Positions 1-8,096 of a stretch of DNA of 64,000 bases are shown here, piece after piece (position 1 is the first letter of the stretch; every line of letters starts with the position of its first letter). Below the pieces are notes generated by a model. The model was not told where the DNA came from. It did not search any database and was given only the letters and a program-made list of their open reading frames with translations. This stretch comes from Bin52 sp965243345. GTDB taxonomy: Bacteria > Pseudomonadota > Alphaproteobacteria > Thalassobaculales > Thalassobaculaceae. A program made the translations under genes and the position numbers. Where the stretch lies: positions 4,526,001 through 4,590,000 of the forward strand of contig CBDEUR010000003.1 in the NCBI GenBank assembly GCA_965243345.1. The letters run 5' to 3'.

Positions 1-291
1 AGGGTAAGCGAACTCAGGGCAGTGCAGAGAACACTTCTCCTGGATGTGATCGAGGCCCGTCTAGGTTTCATGAACGATGACGACCATGCCGAGAAAATGA
101 AAGCCGTGGTGGCCGAGGTCGAGGACACGTACTTCGGGTGGTGGGGGCCGCAGGATGTCCTGGGCGCCGCGTACTTCCGTGTGACCAGCCCGTCCATGGT
201 GATCGAATACCCGGTTCAAGATGGTAACGACAGCGTAGATCATGCTCACGGAATGTACCGTGAGCTTGACAACGACTACGGTTCCGCGTGA
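1..291 (+). CDS. DUF3500-family protein, C-terminal end only
   Basis: The frame is open from the first base, so this is the 3' part of a gene starting outside the window. The last ~50 residues carry the DUF3500 ending: an aromatic YFGWWG stretch, then YFRVTSPSMVIEY, then an acidic/His segment (DHAHGMYRE) and a final NDYG. The function of DUF3500 is not established; members are often secreted or sit beside catabolic genes. The GTG at 22 is probably internal rather than a true start. It is not obviously linked to what follows, because about 1 kb of scarred sequence separates it from the aminotransferase. Confidence 0.7.
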   Translation, partial: RVSELRAVQRTLLLDVIEARLGFMNDDDHAEKMKAVVAEVEDTYFGWWGPQDVLGAAYFRVTSPSMVIEYPVQDGNDSVDHAHGMYRELDNDYGSA

Positions 292-503
292 ATCGCAGCT
301 GAATGAACCCGGCCAGTCGGTTCATGCGGGGTGAGACTTGGCGCAATCGGGAAGTCAATAGCCGCGAATTCCGCTGTCACCCGCTGATGACTGACATTGA
401 AGGTTCCCGCGCAGACCCCGCAAGGCGCAGTCTGGTTCGGCGGCGGCAACGTCGAGTTGCGCACTGGCAGCCGGGCGCGTGTCCTGGCGATTGACGATCA
501 GGG

Positions 504-553
504 TGCCGTCGGTCTGACGCATCCGGGTGGTGATCCGCACCCGGGTCCGCATG
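504..553. repeat. Dispersed 50-bp repeat, copy 1
   Basis: This stretch matches 49004-49053 in the same orientation without gaps, with 44 of 50 bases identical by eye. It ends ten bases before the first repeat of the CRISPR-like array. On the reverse strand it could encode a short Arg/Thr-rich peptide beginning M-x-TRVR, also possible in the other copy, but no convincing gene is attached here. Its nature (mobile-element end, coding fragment or other) is unknown. Confidence 0.6.
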
Positions 554-562
554 TCCTCGCGG

Positions 563-713
563 ATCGACTCCCTGCACGCGTGGACCCCCTGGCCCCGGAG
601 GTCCCGGTTCAGCCATGCGTGCCATCGACTCCCTGCGCGCGTGGACCCCCTGATCGACCACGTCACGGCCCTCCCCGTGCATCGATCGACTCCCCGCGCG
701 CGTGGCCCCCCTA
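563..713. CRISPR. CRISPR-like mini-array: three 29-bp repeats, two 32-bp spacers
   Basis: Three copies of a 29-bp sequence lie at 563-591, 624-652 and 685-713. The starts are exactly 61 bp apart. Copies 1 and 2 differ at one position; copy 3 has several changes, mostly towards its end, like the degenerate terminal repeat of many arrays. The intervening 32-bp segments (592-623 and 653-684) are not similar to each other. Each repeat has a partly self-complementary core (tccctgcgcgcgtgga). A 29+32 geometry is that of subtype I-E. No cas gene or leader is recognisable in the window, and a transposase remnant abuts the last repeat, so it would be an orphan or relic array. A simple 61-bp tandem duplication is unlikely because the spacers differ. 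Confidence 0.5.
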
Positions 714-940
714 CGCCGCGTGCCAGGTCCGGATCAGACGGACGGCGTGGCAGGCCAGCACCGCGATGCGCTTGTCGAGCTGCTGCCAGATCGGGCGCAG
801 GCCGGGTTCCGACCTCGAGCTTCGGAACGTCGCCTTGATATCGGTTCTCCGTCTGCAGGTCCGCGGGACTGTGTCGATGTCCCGGTCGACACGGCTGGTG
901 CGCAGCACGCAGGTCCCGGCCTCGTCATGGCGCCGTGTGC
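711..940 (-). pseudogene. IS1634-type transposase, degraded C-terminal remnant
   Basis: Reverse-strand translation ends with a typical IS1634-like C-terminus: CVLRTS, then DIDTV, then TDIKATFRSS and LRPIWQQLDKRI, finishing HAVRLIRTW. Relatives have an extra hydrophobic stretch (about AHLFI) after the RI; its absence here indicates a small in-frame deletion. Upstream, beyond roughly 940, the catalytic part of the protein cannot be followed. The stop codon (711-713) coincides with the end of the third CRISPR-like repeat, so the remnant directly abuts the array and no terminal inverted repeat remains between them. Confidence 0.6.
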
Positions 941-1291
941 GTGCGAACCGCACGGCGAATGCGGTGGGACCGGTTTCCGCCTTCTCGACCGGAGCACGTG
1001 TCGGACCTGCACCGGGTCCGGGAACGCCGTGCCTGTTCCGCGCCACGGCGAAACCCGCCACGCAAGCGCCTCATCGTCGCGGGAGGCGGGCGCGCGGGTG
1101 AAACCTGCGGTCCCGCTTCCATCCCCGGTCTTCGGCCGTGCGACGCGTGTGCGGCATCGCCGGGTATGCTGCGCCGTGTCGTTTCGTCGCGGTGCGGGCA
1201 TGCTACACTCGCACGGGAGCGGGTGCCGGGCCAGGGCAGCGGAAGTTCCCGGCGTATTGTTCCACAACCTGGACAGGGAGTGCGTGAGACC

Positions 1292-2680
1292 ATGAACGAA
1301 CTTGCCAATGCACCGGACCTCGAACAGGCGCAAACCGATGCCCGGGAGCATTTCTGGCCACATGGCCTCGCCCACGGAAACGTCGGCAGCAACACCGGGG
1401 TCCAGGTGGTCACCCGCGGCGACGGGGTCTGGGTCATCGACGGCAACGGGGAACGATGGTTCGATACCCTCTCCGGCCTGTGGCTGGTCAATATCGGGCA
1501 CGGGCGCCGGGAAATCGCCGACGCCGTCTACCGCCAGATGCTGGAACTCAGCTTCTCGCCCAACGATACCGTCAGCCCGGTGACCGCCGCGCTGTCGCGA
1601 CGGATCGCGGCACTCAGTCAGGATCCGGCGGCGCGGGTCTACTTCACGAGCGGCGGATCGGAGGCAAACGAGACCGCGCTCAAGCTCGCCCGCAACTACC
1701 ATCACCTGAACGGGGAGCCATCCCGCTGGAAAATCCTGTCGCGACGCGGATCCTATCACGGGGCGACGCTCGCCTGTACCAGTCTCGGGCGCGGCGGACC
1801 GGGCGGTGCCAGCGTGCCGAAGCACTTCGGGCCGCTCGTTCCGGGCAACATCCACGTTGACCAGCCGGCTCCGTTTCACTGCCACCTGTGCAGGTCGTCG
1901 GCTTCGGGCTGCACGCTCGAATGTGCCCGGGACGTCGAGCGGGCGATCCTGCACGAGGGGCCGTCGACAGTGGCGGCGTTCATCGGCGAACCGATCTCCG
2001 CGGCGGCCGGCATCCACGTGCCGGATCCCGGATACTGGCCGGCGGTGCGCGAGATCTGTGACCGACACGGCGTGCTGCTGATTGCCGACGAGGTCATCAC
2101 CGGGTTCTGCCGCACCGGTCGCATGTTCGCGATGGAACACTGGGGCGTGAAGCCGGACATCTTCACCGTCGCCAAGGCATTGACCAGCGGATACCTGCCG
2201 ATCGGGGCGGCCGTTGCCACCGGCAGGGTGGCCGGCCGGTTCGGGTCCGGCGAGGAGGCGTTCCAGCACCTGCTGACCTTCGGAGGCAATCCCGCCTCCT
2301 GCGCTGCCGCACTGGCCAACCTCGACATCATGGAGAGCGAAGGCCTGGCGGAACGCTCGCGTGAGATGGGCGGCTACCTGCTGGAGCGCATGCGGGAACT
2401 TGACCGGTTCCGCATCGTCGGCGAAGTGCGCGGCGGTCTGGGACTGTTCTGTGCAGTTGAACTGGTGCGTGACAGGCAGACCCGGGCGCCGTTCCCGAAG
2501 GAGGCCGATCTTGCCGGGCGCGCTACCCGGCTCATGCGCGAACACCGCCTGCTCGGCCGGGCCGGCAGCGTCATCCCGGTTGCGCCACCGCTTTGCATCA
2601 CGCGCGAGGAGATCGACGAGGCGGTGGAACGCCTGGGCGGCGTGATCGGCTCGCTGGAGAAGGAACTCGCGGAGGGATGA
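1292..2680 (+). CDS. Class III (omega-type) PLP-dependent aminotransferase
   Basis: A 462-residue protein with the full fold-type I class III pattern: a TSGGSEANETALKLAR segment for cofactor phosphate binding, a YHG motif, LLIADEVITGFCRTG with the PLP-contacting Asp, and the Schiff-base Lys in TVAKALTSGYLPIGA. Such enzymes move amino groups between omega-amino acids or amines and pyruvate or 2-oxoglutarate. A Cys-rich insert (CHLC...CTLEC, about residues 200-215) also occurs in related aminotransferases. The ATG at 1292 follows a GGGAG and precedes all conserved sequence. Next to hydantoinase and carbamoylase genes it could handle beta-alanine or another amine released by them, but substrate specificity cannot be read from the sequence. 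Confidence 0.9.
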   Translation: MNELANAPDLEQAQTDAREHFWPHGLAHGNVGSNTGVQVVTRGDGVWVIDGNGERWFDTLSGLWLVNIGHGRREIADAVYRQMLELSFSPNDTVSPVTAALSRRIAALSQDPAARVYFTSGGSEANETALKLARNYHHLNGEPSRWKILSRRGSYHGATLACTSLGRGGPGGASVPKHFGPLVPGNIHVDQPAPFHCHLCRSSASGCTLECARDVERAILHEGPSTVAAFIGEPISAAAGIHVPDPGYWPAVREICDRHGVLLIADEVITGFCRTGRMFAMEHWGVKPDIFTVAKALTSGYLPIGAAVATGRVAGRFGSGEEAFQHLLTFGGNPASCAAALANLDIMESEGLAERSREMGGYLLERMRELDRFRIVGEVRGGLGLFCAVELVRDRQTRAPFPKEADLAGRATRLMREHRLLGRAGSVIPVAPPLCITREEIDEAVERLGGVIGSLEKELAEG

Positions 2681-3114
2681 CACGGGCTGCGGCAGCTGAC
2701 GCGCCCGCAATCCTGCCGGAGATGGTGACGGTGTTCCCGTCCCGGCTCGCGGAGCAAGGGTAGGACGGGCCGGGGAGAAGCAGGGGCCGGACAGCGTCCT
2801 CCCGGACAGGCTGCGCAGCTTCACCCGGAAACCGCCAGCCATGCAGCGGATCCGGAGAGCGGTGGCGAGAGCTCTGCCGCAGGCGCGTTGACCCGGGGAG
2901 GGAGCGGGTGCCGCGAGAAGGTGTCCCGGGCGGCCCTGCGAAACGCACGGTTGCCGATCCCGCGCCCGTCAGCATGCGGCACACCGCGCAGCGGCATCTC
3001 CCTGTCCCGGCGCTGCCGGGCAGGGGTCCGTGACAGTTGCCCGGTTCGAACGGTGCGACTAGACACGGGATCCTGCTCCCCGTCGGGTGCGGGCGGCGTG
3101 GCGGGGAGCGGGTG
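2681..3114. other. Intergenic region, no gene recognised
   Basis: This 434-bp GC-rich stretch lies between the aminotransferase and the MFS gene. Open frames here lack family resemblance and ribosome-binding sites. The last bases carry the GGGGAG that serves the MFS start. Confidence 0.6.
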
Positions 3115-4302
3115 ATGGTCGAAGGACGCCGACCGGGCGAGAGGTGGCCGCCGGGTCCGCGCGATGCGGCGATGTTGGCGAACTACCTGAGCTCGTTTGC
3201 CATCGGTCTCGCGATCGGCGGCGTGATCCCGTTCCTGACCCTGGTGCTGGAGCGCCGGGGTGTCGAAGAGATCGTCGTCGGGGCCAACAGTGCCGCCGGT
3301 TCGCTCGGCATCGTCGCCCTGGCGCCGTTCGTCCCGCGCATCGTTCAGCGTTTCGGCATGGCGGCATCGGTCACCGGCGGCTTGCTGGTGTCGACGGTCG
3401 CGCTCCTGCTGCTCGGCGTCTTCGAGTCGCTCTGGGCCTGGTTCCTGCTGCGGCCCCTGGTGGCTGGCGGCACAGTGATCCAGTGGGTGGTGAGCGAGAC
3501 CTGGATGAACACGATCTCCACCAGCCACGACCGCGGCCGGGTCATGGCGGTCTACGTCACCGCCATCGCCGCGGGGTTCGCGGTCGGCCCCGCCCTGCTC
3601 GCCGTGGTCGGGGTGGATGGCTGGCTGCCATACCTCGTGTTCGGCGCCGGCATCCTGTTCTCGGCCGGTCCCATGGTGGCGGTTGCGCGCTACGCACCTC
3701 CACTGCGCAGCGGCCAGATAGCGACACCGCTCTTCCTCCTGCGCCGGGCGCCGACCATCTTCGCGGCCATGATCGCGGTCGGGGTCTATGCCGGCGGCGC
3801 CTTTACCTTCCTGCCGATCTACGGACTGCGCGGCGGTCTGGGCCAGACCGACGCGGTGCTGGTCCTGACCGCGTTCCTCGCCGGCAACCTGCTGTTCCAG
3901 ATCCCGATCGGCTGGCTGGCCGACCGGTTCAACCAGCGCCTGTTGCTGATCGGCTGCGCGGTGATCGGCGTCGTCTCGCCGCTGTTGATGATCCTGGTCT
4001 TTGCCGGTCCGCAGGCCGGGATCGGCCCGGCCCTGCTGGTCCTGCTGGCGGTCTGGGGCGGCGCCGTCATCGGGTTCTACACCATCGCGATCACCATGCT
4101 GGGAGACCGGTTCCGTGGCGAGGACCTGGCGCTCGCGAACGCGGCCTTCGTCATGACCTTCGAATGCGCCAACATCGCGGGGCCGGCGCTCACCGGTGCG
4201 GCGATGTGGATCTGGTCCCCCCACGGCATGATGGGCTTCCTGGTTTTCGTTGCCGTTTTCTTCATCGCCGTTGCCGCTGTCCGGGGCCTCAAACCGGAGT
4301 AG
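3115..4302 (+). CDS. Major facilitator superfamily transporter
   Basis: A 395-residue inner-membrane protein with about twelve hydrophobic helices from residue ~20 to the end. It resembles the YcaD-like MFS_1 group: an ANYLSSFAIG first helix and a short PRIVQRFG loop between helices 2 and 3. The central loop is short. The ATG at 3115 lies six bases after GGGGAG; an upstream GTG-type start would add a basic, non-membrane stretch with no conservation. Its place between an aminotransferase and hydantoin-degrading enzymes suggests uptake of their substrate or export of a product, but this is inference. Confidence 0.85.
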   Translation: MVEGRRPGERWPPGPRDAAMLANYLSSFAIGLAIGGVIPFLTLVLERRGVEEIVVGANSAAGSLGIVALAPFVPRIVQRFGMAASVTGGLLVSTVALLLLGVFESLWAWFLLRPLVAGGTVIQWVVSETWMNTISTSHDRGRVMAVYVTAIAAGFAVGPALLAVVGVDGWLPYLVFGAGILFSAGPMVAVARYAPPLRSGQIATPLFLLRRAPTIFAAMIAVGVYAGGAFTFLPIYGLRGGLGQTDAVLVLTAFLAGNLLFQIPIGWLADRFNQRLLLIGCAVIGVVSPLLMILVFAGPQAGIGPALLVLLAVWGGAVIGFYTIAITMLGDRFRGEDLALANAAFVMTFECANIAGPALTGAAMWIWSPHGMMGFLVFVAVFFIAVAAVRGLKPE

Positions 4303-4393
4303 GCAGGACCGTTCGAACCCGGTCTTCGCGTTGACACTGCGCGCCGGGCGGGCGCAGACTGCCGCCTTGCGAACAGCCTGCCGGAGACCCGAC

Positions 4394-5176
4394 ATGTCCA
4401 ATGTGATGCCGCTCGCCACCCCGTCGGTGCGCGACCAGGTGAGTGAAGAGGAGTGGCAGACCCGCGTGGATCTCGCGGCCTGCTACCGGCTGGCTGCCAT
4501 GCATGGCTGGACCGACCTGATCTACACCCATATCTCGGCGCGGGTGCCGGGAACGGATGACCATTTCCTGCTCAACCCGTTCGGGTTCATGTTCGAGGAG
4601 GTGACGGCGTCCAGCCTGGTCAAGCTGGATACCGAGGGCGGGATCGTCATGCCCTCGCCCTACGCGGTCAACGCTGCCGGTTTCACCATTCACAGCGCCG
4701 TTCACGAGGCTCGTCACGACATGGCCTGCGTCATGCACACCCACACGGTGTCGGGCATGGCGGTCTCGGCGCAGGAAGACGGGCTGCTGCCGCTGGCACA
4801 GACCTCGCTGGTGTTCCACGGCGCGCTCTCCTACCACGACTACGAGGGCATCGCGCTTGACCTCGACGAGCGCGAGCGGCTGGTTGCCGATCTCGGCGAA
4901 AACACGGCGATGATCCTGCGCAACCACGGGCTGCTCACCTGCGGGCGCAGCGTGGCCGAAGCCTTCATGACCATGTACATGCTGGAGAAGGCCTGCGAAC
5001 TGCAGCTCGCCGCCCAGGCGGGCGGCACGCTCCGGCTGATCCCCGAGGAGGTCTGCACGCACACCGCCAGGCAGTTCCAGCGGGACCCCGATGCCGGTGG
5101 CGACGGTCATGTCGCGCTGACCTGGGCGGCATTGCTGCGCCAGCTCGACCGCGTCAATCCCGGCTACGCGACCTGA
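4394..5176 (+). CDS. Class II aldolase/adducin-family protein
   Basis: A 260-residue protein with the aldolase II/adducin fold used by fuculose- and ribulose-phosphate aldolases and related decarboxylases. The metal-binding histidines are visible as HTHTVSG (about residues 117-121) and NHGLLTCG, and the early THISARVPG segment is typical. Many alphaproteobacterial members of this length are annotated only as class II aldolase/adducin proteins, with unknown substrates. The ATG at 4394 follows CGGAGA. It ends 17 bases before the hydantoinase start, so the two are probably co-transcribed. Confidence 0.88.
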   Translation: MSNVMPLATPSVRDQVSEEEWQTRVDLAACYRLAAMHGWTDLIYTHISARVPGTDDHFLLNPFGFMFEEVTASSLVKLDTEGGIVMPSPYAVNAAGFTIHSAVHEARHDMACVMHTHTVSGMAVSAQEDGLLPLAQTSLVFHGALSYHDYEGIALDLDERERLVADLGENTAMILRNHGLLTCGRSVAEAFMTMYMLEKACELQLAAQAGGTLRLIPEEVCTHTARQFQRDPDAGGDGHVALTWAALLRQLDRVNPGYAT

Positions 5177-5193
5177 TCGGCGGAGGCACGGGC

Positions 5194-6657
5194 ATGGACG
5201 ACTTCGACCTCGTCATCCGAGGCGGCCTGGTGGTGAATGCGAACGGCACCGCCAGGTGCGATGTCGGTGTACGCGACGGCAGGATCACCGCTCTTGCCGG
5301 ACAGCTCTCCGGTGGGGGCCGCGAGATCGATGCGACGGGCCGGCTCGTGCTGCCCGGTGGTATCGACAGCCATTGTCACATCGACCAGCGATCAAGCACC
5401 GGAGGACGGAACGCCGAGAGTTTCGAGAGCGGCACCCGCTCGGCCGCCTGCGGCGGCACGACCACCATCATCTGCTTCGCGGCCCAGGAGAAGGGCGAAC
5501 GGCTTGCCCCGGTGGTGGAAGACTACCACCGGCGGGCCCGGCAGTCCTCCATCGACTACAGTTTCCACCTGATCATCAGCGATCCGTCCGACGTGGTGAT
5601 CAACGAGGAGGTGCCGCGGCTCATCGACGAGGGGCACCGGTCGCTCAAGCTGTTCATGACCTATCCGCGCAACCGCGTGAACGACGCCGAGATCCTGCGC
5701 ATCCTCGATGTTGCCAAGCGCAAGCAGGCGCTGGTCTGTGTCCACGCCGAGAACCACGACGCGATCATGTACATGACCGCGAAGCTGCTCGAGGCCGGAC
5801 GCGAAAGCACCCGGTACCACGCGTGGTGCAAGCCGCCGCTGGTCGAGCGCGAGGCCTGTCACCGCATCATCATGCTGGCGGAACTGCTCGACGTGCCGAT
5901 CCAGGTGTTCCACGTCAGCTGCGAGCAGGCAGCCGAGGAGGTCCGGCGCGCCCAGCGCCGTGGCCTGAAGGTGTTCTCCGAGACCTGTCCCCAGTACTTC
6001 GTGCTGACCGAGCGCGATCTTGACCGGGACCAGCGCGAGGGCGCGAAGTTCGTCTGTTCTCCCGCCCCCCGGACCGAGGGTGACCAGGAGGCGTTGTGGG
6101 ATCACCTGCGGCTGGGCACCATAGGCAATGTCACCTCCGATCACGCGCCCTACAATATCGACGAGCTCGAGGGAAAGTTCTGGGCCGGTGACAACGCGCC
6201 GTTCAGCCAGATCGCCAACGGGGTGCCGGGACTCGAGACCAGGATGCCGATCACGTTCTCGGAGGGTGTGGCGAAGGGCCGGATCGATCTCGAGACCTTC
6301 GTCGCCGTGACCTCCACCAACGCCGCCCGGCTGTTCGGCCTGTATCCGAACAAGGGCGTGATCGCGGTCGGTGCCGATGCGGACATCTGCATCTGGGATC
6401 CCGACCGGCAGGTGACGATCACCCAGGACATCCTGCACCACGACACCGACTACACCCCCTACGAGGGGCTCGAGGTGACCGGCTGGCCGGCCGTCACCAT
6501 CAGCCGGGGCAAGGTGGTGTGGAACGAGGGCGAGGTCAGCGACGAGCCGGGGTGGGGCCGGTTCCTGGCCCGCGGCCCCTACGACTACATCAGGCCGCGC
6601 GGCGTGTTGCCGACCCCGTTCGACCCCGTCGCGCTGACGAGCCGGGAAAGCGGGTAA
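5194..6657 (+). CDS. hydA: D-hydantoinase / dihydropyrimidinase
   Basis: A 487-residue cyclic amidohydrolase that opens hydantoin or dihydropyrimidine rings to N-carbamoyl acids. The two-metal site is complete: H60 and H62 in HCHID, the carboxylated Lys K152 in SLKLFMTY, H184 in CVHAEN, H240 in FHVS, and D316 in SDHAPY. Length and motif order are those of bacterial D-hydantoinases. The ATG at 5194 follows a GGAGG sequence. The next gene encodes the enzyme that removes the carbamoyl group, so the pair should convert 5-substituted hydantoins to D-amino acids, or dihydropyrimidines to beta-amino acids. Confidence 0.93.
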   Translation: MDDFDLVIRGGLVVNANGTARCDVGVRDGRITALAGQLSGGGREIDATGRLVLPGGIDSHCHIDQRSSTGGRNAESFESGTRSAACGGTTTIICFAAQEKGERLAPVVEDYHRRARQSSIDYSFHLIISDPSDVVINEEVPRLIDEGHRSLKLFMTYPRNRVNDAEILRILDVAKRKQALVCVHAENHDAIMYMTAKLLEAGRESTRYHAWCKPPLVEREACHRIIMLAELLDVPIQVFHVSCEQAAEEVRRAQRRGLKVFSETCPQYFVLTERDLDRDQREGAKFVCSPAPRTEGDQEALWDHLRLGTIGNVTSDHAPYNIDELEGKFWAGDNAPFSQIANGVPGLETRMPITFSEGVAKGRIDLETFVAVTSTNAARLFGLYPNKGVIAVGADADICIWDPDRQVTITQDILHHDTDYTPYEGLEVTGWPAVTISRGKVVWNEGEVSDEPGWGRFLARGPYDYIRPRGVLPTPFDPVALTSRESG

Positions 6658-6688
6658 AGGCGGGCGGGCAGCAGACCGGGAGGAACCG

Positions 6689-7633
6689 ATGGGCCGGAAG
6701 GTGACGATAGGCGGGGCGCAGATGGGACCGATTGCTCCCGACGAGAATCGGGACAGCTGCGTTGCCCGGATGATCGAGATGCTGCGGGAGGCGGCATCGC
6801 GCGGCTGCGATCTGGTGGTGTTTCCCGAACTGGCGCTGACCACCTTCTTTCCGCGCTACTACGAAGAAGACATCTCGCGGATGGACCACTGGTTCGAGAC
6901 CGCAATGCCGAACGCGGCGACGCGCCCGCTGTTCGAGGCGGCGGCGGCGGCCGGCATCGGCTTTTACCTCGGCTACGCCGAACTGACGCCGGAGGGTCGG
7001 CGGTTCAACACCTCGGTCCTGGTCGACGGCACCGGGCGGATCACCGGCAAGTACCGCAAGATCCACCTGCCCGGGCACTCCGAGTTCGAACCGTGGCGGG
7101 CGTTCCAGCATCTGGAGAAGCGCTATTTCGAGCCGGGCGACCTCGGGTTCGGGGTCTGGTCGCAGCACGGGGGCCTGGTCGGCATGGCGATTTGCAACGA
7201 TCGTCGCTGGCCCGAGACCTACCGGGTGATGGGACTGCAGGGGGCCGAGCTGATCGTGCTCGGATACAACACGCCTGACACCAACACCAGCGAGCCCGAG
7301 CCCAATCACCTGAGGATGTTCCACAATCACCTGGTGATGCAGGCGAACGCCTACATGAACGCCTGCTGGGTGGTCGGTGTTGCCAAGGCCGGGGTCGAGG
7401 ACGGCTGCATGCTGATCGGCGGCTCCTGCATCATCCAGCCCTCGGGCGAGATCCTTGCCAGGGCGGCCACGCTCGAGGACGAACTGATCGTTGCGGTTGC
7501 CGATCTCGACGCCTGTGCGGCGCCGAGGCGCGGGACCTTCAACCTCGGACGGCACCGCCGGATCGAGCATTACGGGCGGATCGTGCGCCAGGCCGGGATC
7601 GAGATCCCGGCCGACCTGTCGGCTGCCGAGTAG
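6689..7633 (+). CDS. N-carbamoyl-D-amino acid hydrolase (nitrilase superfamily)
   Basis: A 314-residue member of the nitrilase superfamily that hydrolyses N-carbamoyl-D-amino acids to the amino acid, CO2 and ammonia. The catalytic triad is visible: E47 in FPELALTTFF, K124 in KYRKIHLPG and C169 in ICNDRRWPE. Several blocks (FQHLEKRYFEPGDLGF, EGCMLIG-type C-terminal region) match the Agrobacterium D-carbamoylase as I know it; E47 even has the same number. A beta-ureidopropionase role is the alternative, but the sequence favours the D-carbamoylase branch. It starts 31 bases after the hydantoinase and is preceded by GGGAGGA. Confidence 0.92.
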   Translation: MGRKVTIGGAQMGPIAPDENRDSCVARMIEMLREAASRGCDLVVFPELALTTFFPRYYEEDISRMDHWFETAMPNAATRPLFEAAAAAGIGFYLGYAELTPEGRRFNTSVLVDGTGRITGKYRKIHLPGHSEFEPWRAFQHLEKRYFEPGDLGFGVWSQHGGLVGMAICNDRRWPETYRVMGLQGAELIVLGYNTPDTNTSEPEPNHLRMFHNHLVMQANAYMNACWVVGVAKAGVEDGCMLIGGSCIIQPSGEILARAATLEDELIVAVADLDACAAPRRGTFNLGRHRRIEHYGRIVRQAGIEIPADLSAAE

Positions 7634-7652
7634 GAAGCGTGGGGAGATCCTG

Positions 7653-8093
7653 ATGGGCACGCTCGCGGAACGCCTGCTGCTGGCGGCGGTGCTGGCGCTG
7701 GGACTCGTCTGGGCCGGGCCGCAGTCCGCACAGGCGACGACCCGGGTCACGGTGACCGGCGAGGTCATCGATACCTGGTGCAGGGTGACCGCCATCATGT
7801 TCGCGGAAGGATCGGCGCATTACCAGTGCGCGGTCTGGTGCGCGATCGGCGGTATCCCGGTCTCGATCATGGACGAGGACGAAAACGTCTACGTGATCCT
7901 GCGTGTCGGCGAGGACGACGTGAGTGCCGCCAATCCGACCATCGCCAGGATCCAGGCGCACCAGGTGACGGTCGAGGGGGATCTCATCGAACGGGACGGC
8001 GTGAACTACCTGCTGGTCAACCGCATTGCCGATGACCAGGGCATCGTCAACGTCACCCACGAGGACGTCGGCATCCAGCCGTTCGGGAAATAG
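7653..8093 (+). CDS. Secreted small protein with Cys pattern, unknown function
   Basis: A 146-residue protein with an N-terminal signal peptide (hydrophobic residues ~6-25, likely cleavage near AQA). The mature part begins VTVTGEVIDTWC, then has CAVWC at about residues 61-65 and a beta-rich tail (VTVEGDLIERDG). I do not recognise a named domain; the tail looks OB-fold-like. The ATG at 7653 follows GGGGAG. It starts 19 bases after the carbamoylase and is probably in that operon, although a secreted protein has no obvious role there. The next gene appears to be a distant relative. Confidence 0.75.
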   Translation: MGTLAERLLLAAVLALGLVWAGPQSAQATTRVTVTGEVIDTWCRVTAIMFAEGSAHYQCAVWCAIGGIPVSIMDEDENVYVILRVGEDDVSAANPTIARIQAHQVTVEGDLIERDGVNYLLVNRIADDQGIVNVTHEDVGIQPFGK

Positions 8094-8096
8094 ACC

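Noticed and set aside
734..2842. A 700-codon reverse-strand frame across the aminotransferase
   Set aside because: Composition is shadow-like, rich in His, Arg and Gln, and the forward gene has all class III motifs.
2821..4419. A 530-codon reverse frame opposite the MFS gene, rich in Asp, Gln, His and Arg
   Set aside because: It is the antisense of hydrophobic codons; no domain and no ribosome site.
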